A stretch of DNA of 64,000 bases, from the NCBI RefSeq assembly GCF_003970915.1, contig NZ_RXOF01000002.1, forward strand, positions 186,001-250,000, written 5' to 3'. Positions 40,918 through 50,217 of this stretch are shown in pieces. How positions within the stretch are numbered: the stretch's first letter is position 1; each line of letters opens with the position of its first letter. This DNA comes from Hymenobacter gummosus (GTDB lineage: Bacteria; Bacteroidota; Bacteroidia; Cytophagales; Hymenobacteraceae). The notes beneath the pieces are model-generated. The model ran no database searches. It was not told the origin of the DNA and saw only the letters and a list, made by a program, of their open reading frames with translations. The translations under genes were made by a program, and so were the position numbers.

Positions 40918-41358
40918 TCCGTAGACGTTGGGCAGTCCGTGCACTCCGAGCTTTTGCTCCTGACAGCGATTCTCGGTCACGATGACCGTGCGTTCAGCTT
41001 CCTCGGAGAGGCTGCGCCGTCCGCCGATTTGCCCTCGGGCGCAGGCGGCCACTAGCCCAGTGTGCTCACGGATGAGCTTGCACTCGAACTCTGCCAGGGA
41101 GGCAAATAAATTGAAGACGAGCTGGTGCTGAAGGCGTCGGTGGATGAGACTAGCCCGACACCGTGCTGTTGCAACTAGCCTATTAGCTCTAGGAGGTACT
41201 TCAAGAAGTGGGCTAGCCGGTCGAGCTTGTAAATGTAGAAAGAGTCCCCCTCGCGGAGTAGACCAAACATCTTGTCGCGCTGGGAATGGGCGGCGCTAGC
41301 ACCCGAGACTTTCTCTTAGTAAATCATCACACCCAGCCTGGGTCAAAGCGTCAAGCTC
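40918..41358 (-). pseudogene. Decayed serine recombinase (resolvase/invertase family)
   Basis: Reading the minus strand and allowing frame changes gives, in order: ELDALTQAGC, then after a frame shift VSGASAAHSQRDKMFGLLREG, FYIYKLDRLAHFLKYLLELIG, an in-frame stop, then after a further shift LFASLAEFECKLIREHTG and VAACARGQIGGRRSLSEEA. These match the middle and C-terminal parts of DNA-invertase/resolvase proteins (LDALTQAGC, VVWKLDRLGRSLKDL, FASLAEFERDLIRERT, ARGRKGGRP). The N-terminal catalytic serine segment is missing, and at least two frame shifts and one stop are present. Plainly a dead gene. Confidence 0.85.
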
Positions 41359-41594
41359 CCGTCATGGGGGGCATGGAGTTCCTGGCGGCGCTGCAGGATG
41401 AGCCGGATTTGGTGCGAGCCAGTGTCGTCTTGGTCATCTTGGCCATTAGTATGAGCTCGGCTAATTTGGCCCGCATGGAGCATTACTCCGTGGCCGGCAC
41501 CATGAGCAAGCCGCTGACGGCCGAGAAGCTCACCACCATTTTGCAGCTACACTTTAACGCCCAGGGGCTCGATCTGCTGCCGCAGCCGCGCTAA
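41358..41594 (+). pseudogene. Truncated response regulator receiver domain
   Basis: The encoded stretch PVMGGMEFLAALQDE through the C-terminal SKPLTAEKLTTILQLHF aligns with the second half of the receiver at 43480 (MNGIEFLEEYQQL ... SKPLTGEKVHELLRTHF). The first half with the phosphorylated Asp is absent. The homology begins exactly where the recombinase remnant ends, so a recombination or deletion joined the two. The Lys of the switch region (SKPL) is kept. Not functional as a phosphoreceiver. Confidence 0.75.
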
Positions 41595-41784
41595 TTACCC
41601 CTGGCAGCGCACTCGGCCGCCACCCGCATCACCGCAACAAGTTGGCTGATTTTCGTCCACTGCCACGGCATTGCCGTAGGGTACGCGTACTTTTAAGTCA
41701 ACCAGGTGTCGTCCCGGCGGCAAGCAGCACCTGCTACGTCACGTAGTCGGGCGCGCTGCGGATGCCCACGCCCTGAAGCCCATC

Positions 41785-42906
41785 ATGATGCAGGAATACC
41801 TTCCGCTGTTTGAACCCCTACTCGCAGGCAGTGAGGCGGTTCAGTTCGTCTTCCGGGTGGCCGACCGGCGCGTGGTGTACGTAAGCACGGCCTACGAGCA
41901 GGTGTTTGGCGACCCGGTCGCGCATGTGAACGACGACTGGCCGCGCTGGCTGCACCGGGTACACCCCGACGACCGGCAGCTACTGCACGAGCGGCTGCTG
42001 CAAGCCGGGGTGGGCGAAGTCGTGCCCGAGGTGGAACTGCGTGTGGCCCAGCCGGGCGGTGGCACCCAGTGGCTGGTACTGACTGCGTGCCGGGCGCAGG
42101 ACGCGGCGGGGGGCGAGTACCTGAGCGGCAACGTGCGCGACATCACGGCCACCAAAGAGGCGAGCCTCAACGCGCAGAAGTTCAACACGAAGAAGGACGC
42201 CACGCTCGAAATCCTTTCCCACGATCTGGCGGCTCCCTTGGTCTTGTTGCAGCAGCTCACCGAGCACCTGCGCGCCGTGTCGGGGGAGGTGGGTGCGCCG
42301 GTGCAACAGGTACTGGACATGATGGAGCGCACCTGCCGGCAAGGCGTCACGCTCATCCGCGACTTCGTGGACCAGGAGTTTCTGGAGTCGGTGAACGTGG
42401 AGCTGAAGTGGGAGCGGGCCGACCTGGGGGCCTGGCTGATCACGATCATGGAAGAGTACGAGCGGTCCGAGGCTCACACCCACTTGCAGTTCCGCTGCGA
42501 AGTGCCGGCCGAGGCGGTTTACTTGCTGCTGGACGTCAACAAGTTTCAGCAGGTTATCAACAACTTGCTGTCCAACTCCATCAAGTTTACCCACGACGGG
42601 GGCCAGATCGGCGTGCGCCTGGAGCAGCGCGCGGACCAGGCGGTGGTGACGGTTTGGGACACCGGGGTTGGCATTCCCGAACGCCTGCAGCCCGTGCTCT
42701 TCGACAAGTTCACCAAGGCGCGCCGGCCCGGGCTGCGTGGGGAGAAGACCACCGGCCTGGGCATGTCCGTCATTCAGACCATCGTGGGGCTGCACGGTGG
42801 CCGCATCACCTTCGACAGCACGGAAGGGCGGGGCAGCACCTTTGTCATCACCCTGCCGCTGCCTGAGCAGAAGCTACCAGCCGAAGCGGCAGCTCAGTCC
42901 TTGTAA
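41785..42906 (+). CDS. PAS-domain sensor histidine kinase
   Basis: 373 residues, soluble. A PAS domain (about 15-122: QFVFRVADRRVVYVSTAY ... GNVRDITATKEA) is followed by a HisKA dimerisation region with the phospho-His in LEILSHDLAAPL (His146) and an HATPase with NNLLSNSIKFT (N box, 259-269), DTGVGIP (292-298) and GLGMSV. It phosphorylates a partner response regulator. The truncated receiver immediately upstream on the same strand suggests that the original partner was lost. The intact single-domain regulator at 43480 is a possible replacement. Confidence 0.92.
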   Translation: MMQEYLPLFEPLLAGSEAVQFVFRVADRRVVYVSTAYEQVFGDPVAHVNDDWPRWLHRVHPDDRQLLHERLLQAGVGEVVPEVELRVAQPGGGTQWLVLTACRAQDAAGGEYLSGNVRDITATKEASLNAQKFNTKKDATLEILSHDLAAPLVLLQQLTEHLRAVSGEVGAPVQQVLDMMERTCRQGVTLIRDFVDQEFLESVNVELKWERADLGAWLITIMEEYERSEAHTHLQFRCEVPAEAVYLLLDVNKFQQVINNLLSNSIKFTHDGGQIGVRLEQRADQAVVTVWDTGVGIPERLQPVLFDKFTKARRPGLRGEKTTGLGMSVIQTIVGLHGGRITFDSTEGRGSTFVITLPLPEQKLPAEAAAQSL

Positions 42907-43479
42907 GTAGTTGATGGGTTAACGGTTGACGAGCCACCGTGGGAAAGCTGCATCTTGTACTTTCCGTATTTAACTCGGACAAATTCCGCATTTTTCAAAG
43001 ACACAAAGCGGGAGAACGGCCGTTTTGATGGTATGGATACCCGTTCGGCTCCTTCCTGGTGGTGCGGTGGCCAGCGGCTTGGCAGTGCTCGTTGCGTCTG
43101 CTGGTTGAGCGAAACCCGCACGGCCGGGACTTATGGGTCAGGGATGCGCTACAGCCCCTGGGGCACCCCTCGGAAGCACTGCAGTACGTAAACTTGGTGG
43201 TCGACCAGTACTTAACCGAGTGTCCCGCCGAGCGCCACCGCGTAGGCCGGCCCCGCGTATACCACGCCGTTCGCGAGGCCGTCTTGTCCGTCTCCCACCC
43301 CATACCGGAGATACAGTAACTGGTTCGGATAACCTCTGGTAGTAGGGCGTCTCAGTTCTCGAACCAGCCAAGACTATGCTGCGTACGCAGGTATCCACTC
43401 GTCCGCTGTTTCCACCCAGGAAAACCGCTTGGTTCGGGTACCAAGACGCTACAGCGGGCGGACTCGGTCGGAAGCCAGC
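42907..43479. other. 573-nt intergenic stretch, no certain gene
   Basis: Open frames exist on both strands (for example 86 codons at 43059-43319, plus) but none has a recognisable family, good start context or convincing codon pattern. The stretch lies between the end of a plus-strand kinase and the end of a minus-strand regulator, and no clear terminator hairpin was seen. Probably degraded DNA of the inserted segment. Confidence 0.5.
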
Positions 43480-43896
43480 CTACTGCGCGTGAAAATGCGT
43501 GCGCAGTAGCTCGTGCACTTTTTCCCCGGTCAGGGGCTTGCTGAGGAAGCCCGATACCACGTTGAGCTGCTCGACGCGCTGCACGTCGCGCGGGTGCAGG
43601 GAGGACGTGAGCATCACGATGACGATGGCCCGTTGCTCCGCTAAGGGCAACTGCTGGTATTCTTCCAGAAACTCGATGCCGTTCATGCCGGGCATGTTCA
43701 CGTCCAGCAGAATGAGCACCGGGCAGCTGGGCGTGGGCGGTACGCAGTGCTGGCGTAGGTTCTGTAGCGCTTGGTCGCCGTTCTCCGCGATGAGGATGCG
43801 CTCGGCCACGCCCAACCGGGTGAGCAGGGAGCGGTTCAGGTAGTTGGTCGTTGCGTCGTCGTCGACGAGGAGCACGCACGGCAAGGGCGTCATCAA
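43480..43896 (-). CDS. Single-domain response regulator
   Basis: 138 residues, receiver only. Acidic pocket DDD at 12-14, phospho-acceptor Asp65 in LILLDVNMPGMNG, Thr97 and Lys120 (SKPLT). Without an output domain it would act like Spo0F/CheY, as a phosphate relay or by protein contact. It follows the two multi-PAS kinases on the same strand (51 nt after the first of them), so it is probably their common target. Confidence 0.92.
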   Translation of the reverse strand: MMTPLPCVLLVDDDATTNYLNRSLLTRLGVAERILIAENGDQALQNLRQHCVPPTPSCPVLILLDVNMPGMNGIEFLEEYQQLPLAEQRAIVIVMLTSSLHPRDVQRVEQLNVVSGFLSKPLTGEKVHELLRTHFHAQ

Positions 43897-43947
43897 TAAG
43901 GAGCAGGCTCCGAAAGTGGGGGAGTCAGTGCCTCGCCTATACGGCCC

Positions 43948-46900
43948 TTAGCGCGGAAAGTAGACGCGGAACGTAGAGCCCACCTCCGGTTCGCTCTCGA
44001 CTTCCACCCGGCCGCCGGCGTTTTCGGCCATGCGCTTAACCATATACAGCCCGATGCCGGAGCCCTCCACGTGGCTGTGCAGGCGCCGAAACAGCTGAAA
44101 CAATTCGGGCTGCCGGCGTTTGGGGATGCCCAAGCCGTTGTCCTGCACCTCCAGCACCGTGAAGCGGCCTTCCTGCCGGCAGCGCACCTGAATCAGCGGC
44201 GTGCGGTCGGAGTGGCGATACTTGAGCGCGTTGCTGAGCAGGTTGTAGACCACGGAGCGCAGGTTTTTGGGTGAAAACCGCACGGCCGGGCAGTCGGCCA
44301 ACTCCGCTTCCAGCCGGGCACCCGTCTCCCGGATCAGCGGCAGCAAGTCCTGGCGCACATCCTGTACCACCTGCGGCAGGGCCACGTCGGCAGCGGCCTG
44401 GCCGTCTTCCTGCTGCAGCTGTGCCACGTCGCTCAGGTACGCCAGCGTGCGTTTGAAGCGCTCCACCGACTGCTGCATCATGGCCAGCAGCGGCTCGACT
44501 TCCGGCAACGCCTGCGCTGTCGGGGGCAACTGGGCCTGCAGGGCGTGCACCAGGCCCTCGATGTTGGTGATGGGCACTTTCAAGTCGTGCGAGGCGGTGT
44601 AGACGAAGTTGTCCAGGTCCGCATTGGTGCGCAGCAGCAGTTGGTTGGAGTCCTGCAGCTCTTCGTTGCTGGTTTGCAGCTCCTCGTTCGTGGCCGCTAG
44701 CTCTTCGTTGATGGCGGCCAGTTCTTCGTTCAGGTCTTGCACCTGCTGGCGCGCGCGTACCTGTTCGGTGACTTCGGTAGCCACGCACACAATCCCGATC
44801 AGCTGCTCCTCGGCGTCGCGCAGCGGCTCGTACACGAAGTTGAAGTAGCCGACCTCCCCCGGCTGGTGGCGCCCCAGGTGAATGGCTTGTTCCTGCGCGC
44901 GGAAGGGCACGCCGGTTTCACGCACGTGGTCGAGCAGTTCCGGCAGGCCTTGGCTGGTCAGTTCGGGCAGCGCCTCGAAGAAGGGACTTCCCACCAGCGC
45001 GGCCGGCGCATGGCCCAGCATGTCGCCCATCAGCGGGTTGACCACGTCGAGCACGTACTGCGGGCCGCGAAACACGCAAATAGCTACCGGCGCCTGCGCA
45101 AACACGGCTTGCAACTGCCGCTGCTGGGCTTCGCGCTGCTGACGGGCCAGTACCTGCTCGGCCACGTTGTAGGCGAACGTGGAAATACCCACAATCTCGC
45201 CGTTTTCGCGGTAGGCCTGGTAAGTGAAGGTGAAATACATCCACCGGGACGAGCCGTCGGGTTGGGCAATGAGCAGCGGCAGCTCCTCGCCGTAGTACGT
45301 TTCGCCGGTTTGGTAGACGTGGTCGAGCAGGGCCAGCACGCCGCTGTCCACCACTTCCGGCAGGACTTCGGCTACAGGGCGGCCCAACAACGCGCGTCCC
45401 GGAAAGAAGTCGTGGTAGGCGGCGTTGGCGTACGCATAGCGGTGCTCGGGGCCGCGCTGAATGCAGATGGCGGCCGGTGTTTCTTCAAATACTTGGTAAA
45501 GCGTTTCGCGCTCCTGCAGCTGGCGCCGGGTAGCCGCCAGCAGCTCGGCCTGCAGGTCTTCCGCTTGCTGGCGGCTGCGCACCTTATCGGTCACTTCGAA
45601 GCCAAACACCACCAAGCCGTTGATCTGCCCCGCCGCGTCGTAGCGGGCCTGGTAAATGAAGTCGAAGTAGCGTTCTTCCAGGGCCCCGTCCCCGGGTCGG
45701 GCAAAGTGCATGAGTAGCTCGCGCCCCTTGAAGGTGACACCGGTTTGTTGCACCCGGCGCAGTAGGGCTGCCCCCGGACCGTCAATGAGCTCCGGCAGCG
45801 CTTCCAGAATGGGTTTGCCCAGCAGCTGCCGGTCCGGGAAGAGTGCCTGGTATTCCGCGTTCAGCAGCTCCACTACCAGGTCCGGCCCGTCGAGCATGCA
45901 GATGGCCGCCGGCGCTTCCCGGATCAGCCGCTCCAGCCGGTTGCTTTGCTCTTGTATCTGGCGGGTGCGCTCGGCGATGAGGACTTCCAGCACCTGGTTG
46001 AGCTGCTGCAAGTCCTGCTGCGCCCGGCTCAGCGCCGTGTTGGCCGTGAGGTATTCTTCGTTGCTGGCCTGCAGCTCCTCGTTGGTCGCGGCCAGCTCTT
46101 CGTTCAGGTGGTCGACTTCCTGGCGGGCGCGTTCGGCCTGCTGGCGGGCCCGCACTTGCCCGGTCACGTCGTAGGCAAATACCAGAATGCCATCGATGGC
46201 GCCGGCCACGTCGCGCCGCGCCTGGTAAATGAAATTGTAATAGCGCTGCTCCAGCTCCGGCCGCCCTTCGTTCAGGTGGTCGAGCTGCACGAGCATTTCG
46301 TGGGCGTAATACGTTTCGCCCGTCTGGTACACCTGGTCGAGCAAGCCGAAGATGGGCTGCCCGGTCAACTCCGGCATGGCTTCGGCTATCGGTTTGCCCA
46401 GGAGCCGCCGCTCGCCCACCAGCGCCTGGTACGGCGGGTTGACGAACTGAAACACGTGCGCGGGGCCGTCGAAGATGCAGATCATGGCCGGCGCCTGCTC
46501 CAGCACGTGGTGCAGCTGCCGGCGCTGCAGTTCGGCTTCAGCACGGGCCAGCTCTACGGCAGCTGCGGCGGCCGCCAGTTGCCGGTTGGCCGCCCGCAAC
46601 TCTTCGTTCCCGGCAGGTGCGTCGGCCGCAGCCGGTGCCGCCTCGGGGGCTAACGGGATGAAGCTCACCAGCAACTGCTCTGCTACGCGCTCGGCCCGCA
46701 CGCGGTAAGCACCATCGAGGCCATAGGGGTGTTGGTCATGCGACGCCTCTACCGGCGTTCGGCGCACGAAAGCCTGTTCCTGCTGCGCCCCAAAGCCCGC
46801 GCTGGCCGCCCCCGGGAACTGCGTCCGGTAGGTGCTGGTGGGCTGCGCCGGCAGGCCGAGTACCTGTTGCGCGGCGGCGTTAAGTCGGAAAAAGGCGAAG

Positions 46901-47013
46901 TCGACCAACTTCCCAGCGGGGTCGTACACGGGTTCGTACAGGACCGCCGGCGTGGGCGACAACTCAAAAAAGGCTTCGAACGGGCTGGTAGCGGCCGACG
47001 CGGCAACAGGCAT
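43948..47013 (-). CDS. Soluble multi-PAS sensor histidine kinase
   Basis: 1021 residues with no transmembrane segment. Five PAS-type units are visible: one N-terminal (FELSPTPAVLYEPVYD), then LEQAPAMICIFDGP, IREAPAAICMLDGP, FEETPAAICIQRGP and FAQAPVAICVFRGP, each ending V(T/A)(G/D/E)(Q/K)VxxRQ. Coiled linkers of NEELAATNEELQ type follow the second and last. HisKA: YTASHDLKVPITN with His809. HATPase: VYNLLSNALKYRH, DNGLGIP, GSGIGLYMV. It reads cytoplasmic signals. The last 215 residues are close to those of the neighbouring kinase, indicating duplication. Confidence 0.93.
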   Translation of the reverse strand: MPVAASAATSPFEAFFELSPTPAVLYEPVYDPAGKLVDFAFFRLNAAAQQVLGLPAQPTSTYRTQFPGAASAGFGAQQEQAFVRRTPVEASHDQHPYGLDGAYRVRAERVAEQLLVSFIPLAPEAAPAAADAPAGNEELRAANRQLAAAAAAVELARAEAELQRRQLHHVLEQAPAMICIFDGPAHVFQFVNPPYQALVGERRLLGKPIAEAMPELTGQPIFGLLDQVYQTGETYYAHEMLVQLDHLNEGRPELEQRYYNFIYQARRDVAGAIDGILVFAYDVTGQVRARQQAERARQEVDHLNEELAATNEELQASNEEYLTANTALSRAQQDLQQLNQVLEVLIAERTRQIQEQSNRLERLIREAPAAICMLDGPDLVVELLNAEYQALFPDRQLLGKPILEALPELIDGPGAALLRRVQQTGVTFKGRELLMHFARPGDGALEERYFDFIYQARYDAAGQINGLVVFGFEVTDKVRSRQQAEDLQAELLAATRRQLQERETLYQVFEETPAAICIQRGPEHRYAYANAAYHDFFPGRALLGRPVAEVLPEVVDSGVLALLDHVYQTGETYYGEELPLLIAQPDGSSRWMYFTFTYQAYRENGEIVGISTFAYNVAEQVLARQQREAQQRQLQAVFAQAPVAICVFRGPQYVLDVVNPLMGDMLGHAPAALVGSPFFEALPELTSQGLPELLDHVRETGVPFRAQEQAIHLGRHQPGEVGYFNFVYEPLRDAEEQLIGIVCVATEVTEQVRARQQVQDLNEELAAINEELAATNEELQTSNEELQDSNQLLLRTNADLDNFVYTASHDLKVPITNIEGLVHALQAQLPPTAQALPEVEPLLAMMQQSVERFKRTLAYLSDVAQLQQEDGQAAADVALPQVVQDVRQDLLPLIRETGARLEAELADCPAVRFSPKNLRSVVYNLLSNALKYRHSDRTPLIQVRCRQEGRFTVLEVQDNGLGIPKRRQPELFQLFRRLHSHVEGSGIGLYMVKRMAENAGGRVEVESEPEVGSTFRVYFPR

Positions 47014-47160
47014 AGAAAGGTATCAGGCGGACAAGGGCCGAAGATAGCGCGACGACGGCACAGATTCCTGGAGCAACGCTCGTCGGGAAACACAACGGGC
47101 GGATATCCGGCTTGGCGCGGCGGCTACAGTCGAGCCTACGCAACTCGACCTTTACGGCGT

Positions 47161-50100
47161 TCAGCGGCGGAAGTACACCGAAAACGTGGTGCCTTCGCCC
47201 GGGGTGCTCTGCACCTCCACCCGGCCCCCCGCATTGTCGACGATGCGCTTGACCATGTACAAGCCGATGCCGGAGCCCTCGACGTGGGCGTGGAAGCGGC
47301 GGAACATGGTGAACAACTCGGCCTGCTTGCCGGGCTCCAGCCCCAGGCCGTTGTCCTGCACCGTCAGCACCGTGTACTGCTCCTGCTGTTGGCAGGCGAT
47401 GCGCACCCGCGGCACCCGGTCCGGGTGGCGGTATTTCACGGCGTTGGAGAGCAGGTTGTACACCACCGAGCGCAGGTTTTTTGCCGAAAATTGCACCACG
47501 GAACAGTCCTGCACCTCGATGTCGACCTGGGCGCCCGCGGCGGCCAGCTGGGGCCGCAGGTCACGGCGTACATCTTCAATCACCGGCAGCAGCGCTACCT
47601 CGGCCACTTCCCCTTCGTGGGCTTTCTGCAGCTTCACCACGTCGCTCAGGTGCTCGATGGTGCGCTGAAAACGCTGCACCGACGCCTCCATCATGTCCAG
47701 CAGCGGCCCCACGTCGTGGGTTTGCTGCACCTCGGCGGGCAGTTGCGCCTGCAGGGCGTGGATCAGTCCTTCGATATTGGTGATGGGCGCTTTCAGGTCG
47801 TGGGAGGCGGTGTAGATGAAGTTGTCTAAGTCCACGTTGGTGCGCTTGAGCTGTTCGTTGAACGCCTGCAGCTGCTGCTGGGACTCGTGGAGCTGCTGCT
47901 GCGCTTCTTTGCTCTGGGTGATGTCGAGCACGAACTCCACGCACTCGCCGGTGCTCAGGCGCTTGCCGGCAAACAGGCCCCACCAGCGCGAGCCGTCCGG
48001 GCGGATGTACTGCTTTTCGTAGGGCGTGTTCTGGCCGCGGGTGAGCAGCTCGTGCTGGGAGCGAAGCGTGACTTCCATGAACTCCGGCGGGGTTACTTCG
48101 TCCCAGCGCACCCGGCCTTCGAGGAAGTCTTCGTGCGAGAAGCCGCTCATGCGCAGAAACGCCGCGTTGGCGTCGTGGATGCGGCCCTGCAGGTCGAAGA
48201 AGATGACCCCGACCGTCTCGATGGACAGGGCCTGCTGCAACCGCTCTTCCGACTGCCGCAACGCCGTTTCGGCCTGCTTACGGTCGGTGATGTCGTAGCT
48301 CACGGCCAACACAGCTTCGACCTGTCCGAGGGCGTCACGTAACGGTACCCCGCGGGTCAGCAGCGTACGGCCGTAGGCTTCCAGCTCCACGGCGAAGGTC
48401 TGTCCGGCCAGTGCGGCCCGGTAGTTGGGTTCGTGCTGCTCCCACAAGTCCGGGGGCACCACCTCCTGCACGGTGCGACCCAGCAGGTCGGCCGCACTGA
48501 AGCCGGCTTGGCGCAGCGCCTCGCCCTCGGCCAGCTGGTAACGCAGCTCCCGGTCGACGACAAACACGGCCCCGCCGGGCAGGTTTTCGATCAGGGCCCG
48601 CAGGCGCTGCTCGCTGGCCTGCAGCGCTTCGTCGGCGCGCTTGAGCGCGTCGATGTCCACGATGACGGTGACGTGGCCCGTGACGTGGCCCTGGTGGTCC
48701 GGCAGCGGCACCGTGCTGACCTGCGTCCAGACGTCGGTGCCGTCGTCCTGCCGGTACAGCATCTCGGTACCCGGCACGACCTTCTCGCCCCTAAGCGCCC
48801 GCGCCCCGGGAAACTCGGAGCGCTGCAGCGAGCGGCCGTCCGGGTGGTAGGCCCGCCAGCGCGAAAACTGCGTGTCGTCGCGCGAGGGCACCACGCCGCC
48901 GGGTAAGTACTGCTGCATCTGGCGGTTGGCCAGGATCATCCGGCCGTCGGTATTCATCACGCCGACGCCGAGCGGTAGGGCTTCAAACACCGCCGCGAGC
49001 CGCGCCTCGCTCGCGCGCAAGGCGGCTTCGGCTTGCTTGCGGGCGCTGACGTCGCGGAAGAAGACCGACAAGCCCCCGTCGCGGCCGGGGTAAATGCTCG
49101 TGTCGATCCAGATGCCGAGCAGCGGCGAGACGGTTTCGTAGTGGGCCGGCTGGCCCGTCTGCAGCACGGCGTAGTGCTGGCGGTAGGAGTCGCTGCCGAC
49201 GGCCCCCGGAAACTCCGTCCAGTAATGCCGGCCGATCAGCTCGTCCCGGTCGCGGCCCCAGAGCCGGGCCGCCCGCTGGTTGACGTAGGTGAAGCGAAAC
49301 TCCGCGTCGAGGGCGTAAAACGCGTCGGTGGTGTTTTCCAGGATGTCGACCGTGTGTGCGTGCTCCCGGCGCAGGGCTTCCTCGGCCCGGCGGCGTTCGG
49401 TCACGGGCTGGGTGCGCCCGCCCACGGCCTCCACCGTGCCGTCGGCGGCCAACAAGGGCACGAAGGCGTATTCGTAGTCGCCCGGCACGCCGGCCGGGCT
49501 GGTGTAGGCCGTGGCGCCTTCGACGGCGTGCCCGGTGTCGACTACCTGACGAATCTGCGCCTGCAACTGCCGGGCGAGCGGTTCGGGGTAGCCCAGGTCG
49601 AAGAAGTTCTTACCGATGGCTTGGTCCAAGTGCAGGCCCCACAGGTCCAGCAACGGCTGGTTGACGTACCGAAAGCGCCCGTCCAGATCCAAGACGTAGA
49701 CAAACTCCTGCAGGCCCGCCAGCACCGCGTCGTAGACCCGCAGCTGCTGTTGGTGCGTCGTTTCCCGGGGCGCTACCGCTGGCGTTTCCGGTTCGGCTGA
49801 GGGCAGAAGCTCGTCCGCTGGTTCGGCCACGCTCACCAGCAGCGCACCCTCTGTACGGCGGGCCTGCACGCGGAAGCAGCGGGAGCTACCGTTCACGTTG
49901 TAGCGCAGCTGCGCCGACGCCGGCTGCCCCGACGCCGGCTGCCCCGACAGAAACACGTCGCGGTGAAACGCCCAGCCGCCGTCGGTCAGGGCCGGGGGAA
50001 ACTGCTGCCGGTAGGTGGTGGCGGGCCGGGCGGGCAACCCGAGCAGGCGCTGCGCAGCCGGGTTCAGGTAAGCCAGGGCCAAATCGGTGAGCTGGCCGGT

Positions 50101-50217
50101 GGCATCGTACACGGGCGTGTACAGCACGACGCCGGACAGCGACACGTCCAGCAGCGTCTCCAGCAGCTTATCGGTTGATACCACGTCCGTCAAGGGCAAA
50201 GCAAGAGAAGCAGGCAT
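47161..50217 (-). CDS. Soluble multi-PAS sensor histidine kinase, paralogue
   Basis: 1018 residues, no membrane segment. At least six PAS units: an N-terminal one of the VVLYTPVYDATGQLTDLALAY type shared with the adjacent kinase, then YVLDLDGRFRYVNQPLL, YALDAEFRFTYVNQRAA, GVMNTDGRMILANRQMQ, FVVDRELRYQLAEGE and FFDLQGRIHDANAAFL. PAC-type ends include YDITDRKQAE and LDITQSKEAQ. HisKA: YTASHDLKAPITN with His806. HATPase: VYNLLSNAVKYRH, DNGLGLE, GSGIGLYMV. First gene of the minus-strand run kinase, kinase, regulator, with 147 nt before the second kinase. Confidence 0.93.
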   Translation of the reverse strand: MPASLALPLTDVVSTDKLLETLLDVSLSGVVLYTPVYDATGQLTDLALAYLNPAAQRLLGLPARPATTYRQQFPPALTDGGWAFHRDVFLSGQPASGQPASAQLRYNVNGSSRCFRVQARRTEGALLVSVAEPADELLPSAEPETPAVAPRETTHQQQLRVYDAVLAGLQEFVYVLDLDGRFRYVNQPLLDLWGLHLDQAIGKNFFDLGYPEPLARQLQAQIRQVVDTGHAVEGATAYTSPAGVPGDYEYAFVPLLAADGTVEAVGGRTQPVTERRRAEEALRREHAHTVDILENTTDAFYALDAEFRFTYVNQRAARLWGRDRDELIGRHYWTEFPGAVGSDSYRQHYAVLQTGQPAHYETVSPLLGIWIDTSIYPGRDGGLSVFFRDVSARKQAEAALRASEARLAAVFEALPLGVGVMNTDGRMILANRQMQQYLPGGVVPSRDDTQFSRWRAYHPDGRSLQRSEFPGARALRGEKVVPGTEMLYRQDDGTDVWTQVSTVPLPDHQGHVTGHVTVIVDIDALKRADEALQASEQRLRALIENLPGGAVFVVDRELRYQLAEGEALRQAGFSAADLLGRTVQEVVPPDLWEQHEPNYRAALAGQTFAVELEAYGRTLLTRGVPLRDALGQVEAVLAVSYDITDRKQAETALRQSEERLQQALSIETVGVIFFDLQGRIHDANAAFLRMSGFSHEDFLEGRVRWDEVTPPEFMEVTLRSQHELLTRGQNTPYEKQYIRPDGSRWWGLFAGKRLSTGECVEFVLDITQSKEAQQQLHESQQQLQAFNEQLKRTNVDLDNFIYTASHDLKAPITNIEGLIHALQAQLPAEVQQTHDVGPLLDMMEASVQRFQRTIEHLSDVVKLQKAHEGEVAEVALLPVIEDVRRDLRPQLAAAGAQVDIEVQDCSVVQFSAKNLRSVVYNLLSNAVKYRHPDRVPRVRIACQQQEQYTVLTVQDNGLGLEPGKQAELFTMFRRFHAHVEGSGIGLYMVKRIVDNAGGRVEVQSTPGEGTTFSVYFRR

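Noticed and set aside
43059-43319. 86-codon plus-strand ORF containing ALQYVNLVVDQYLTECP
   Set aside because: Partly protein-like, but no family, no good start context, and it overlaps equally long frames on the other strand.
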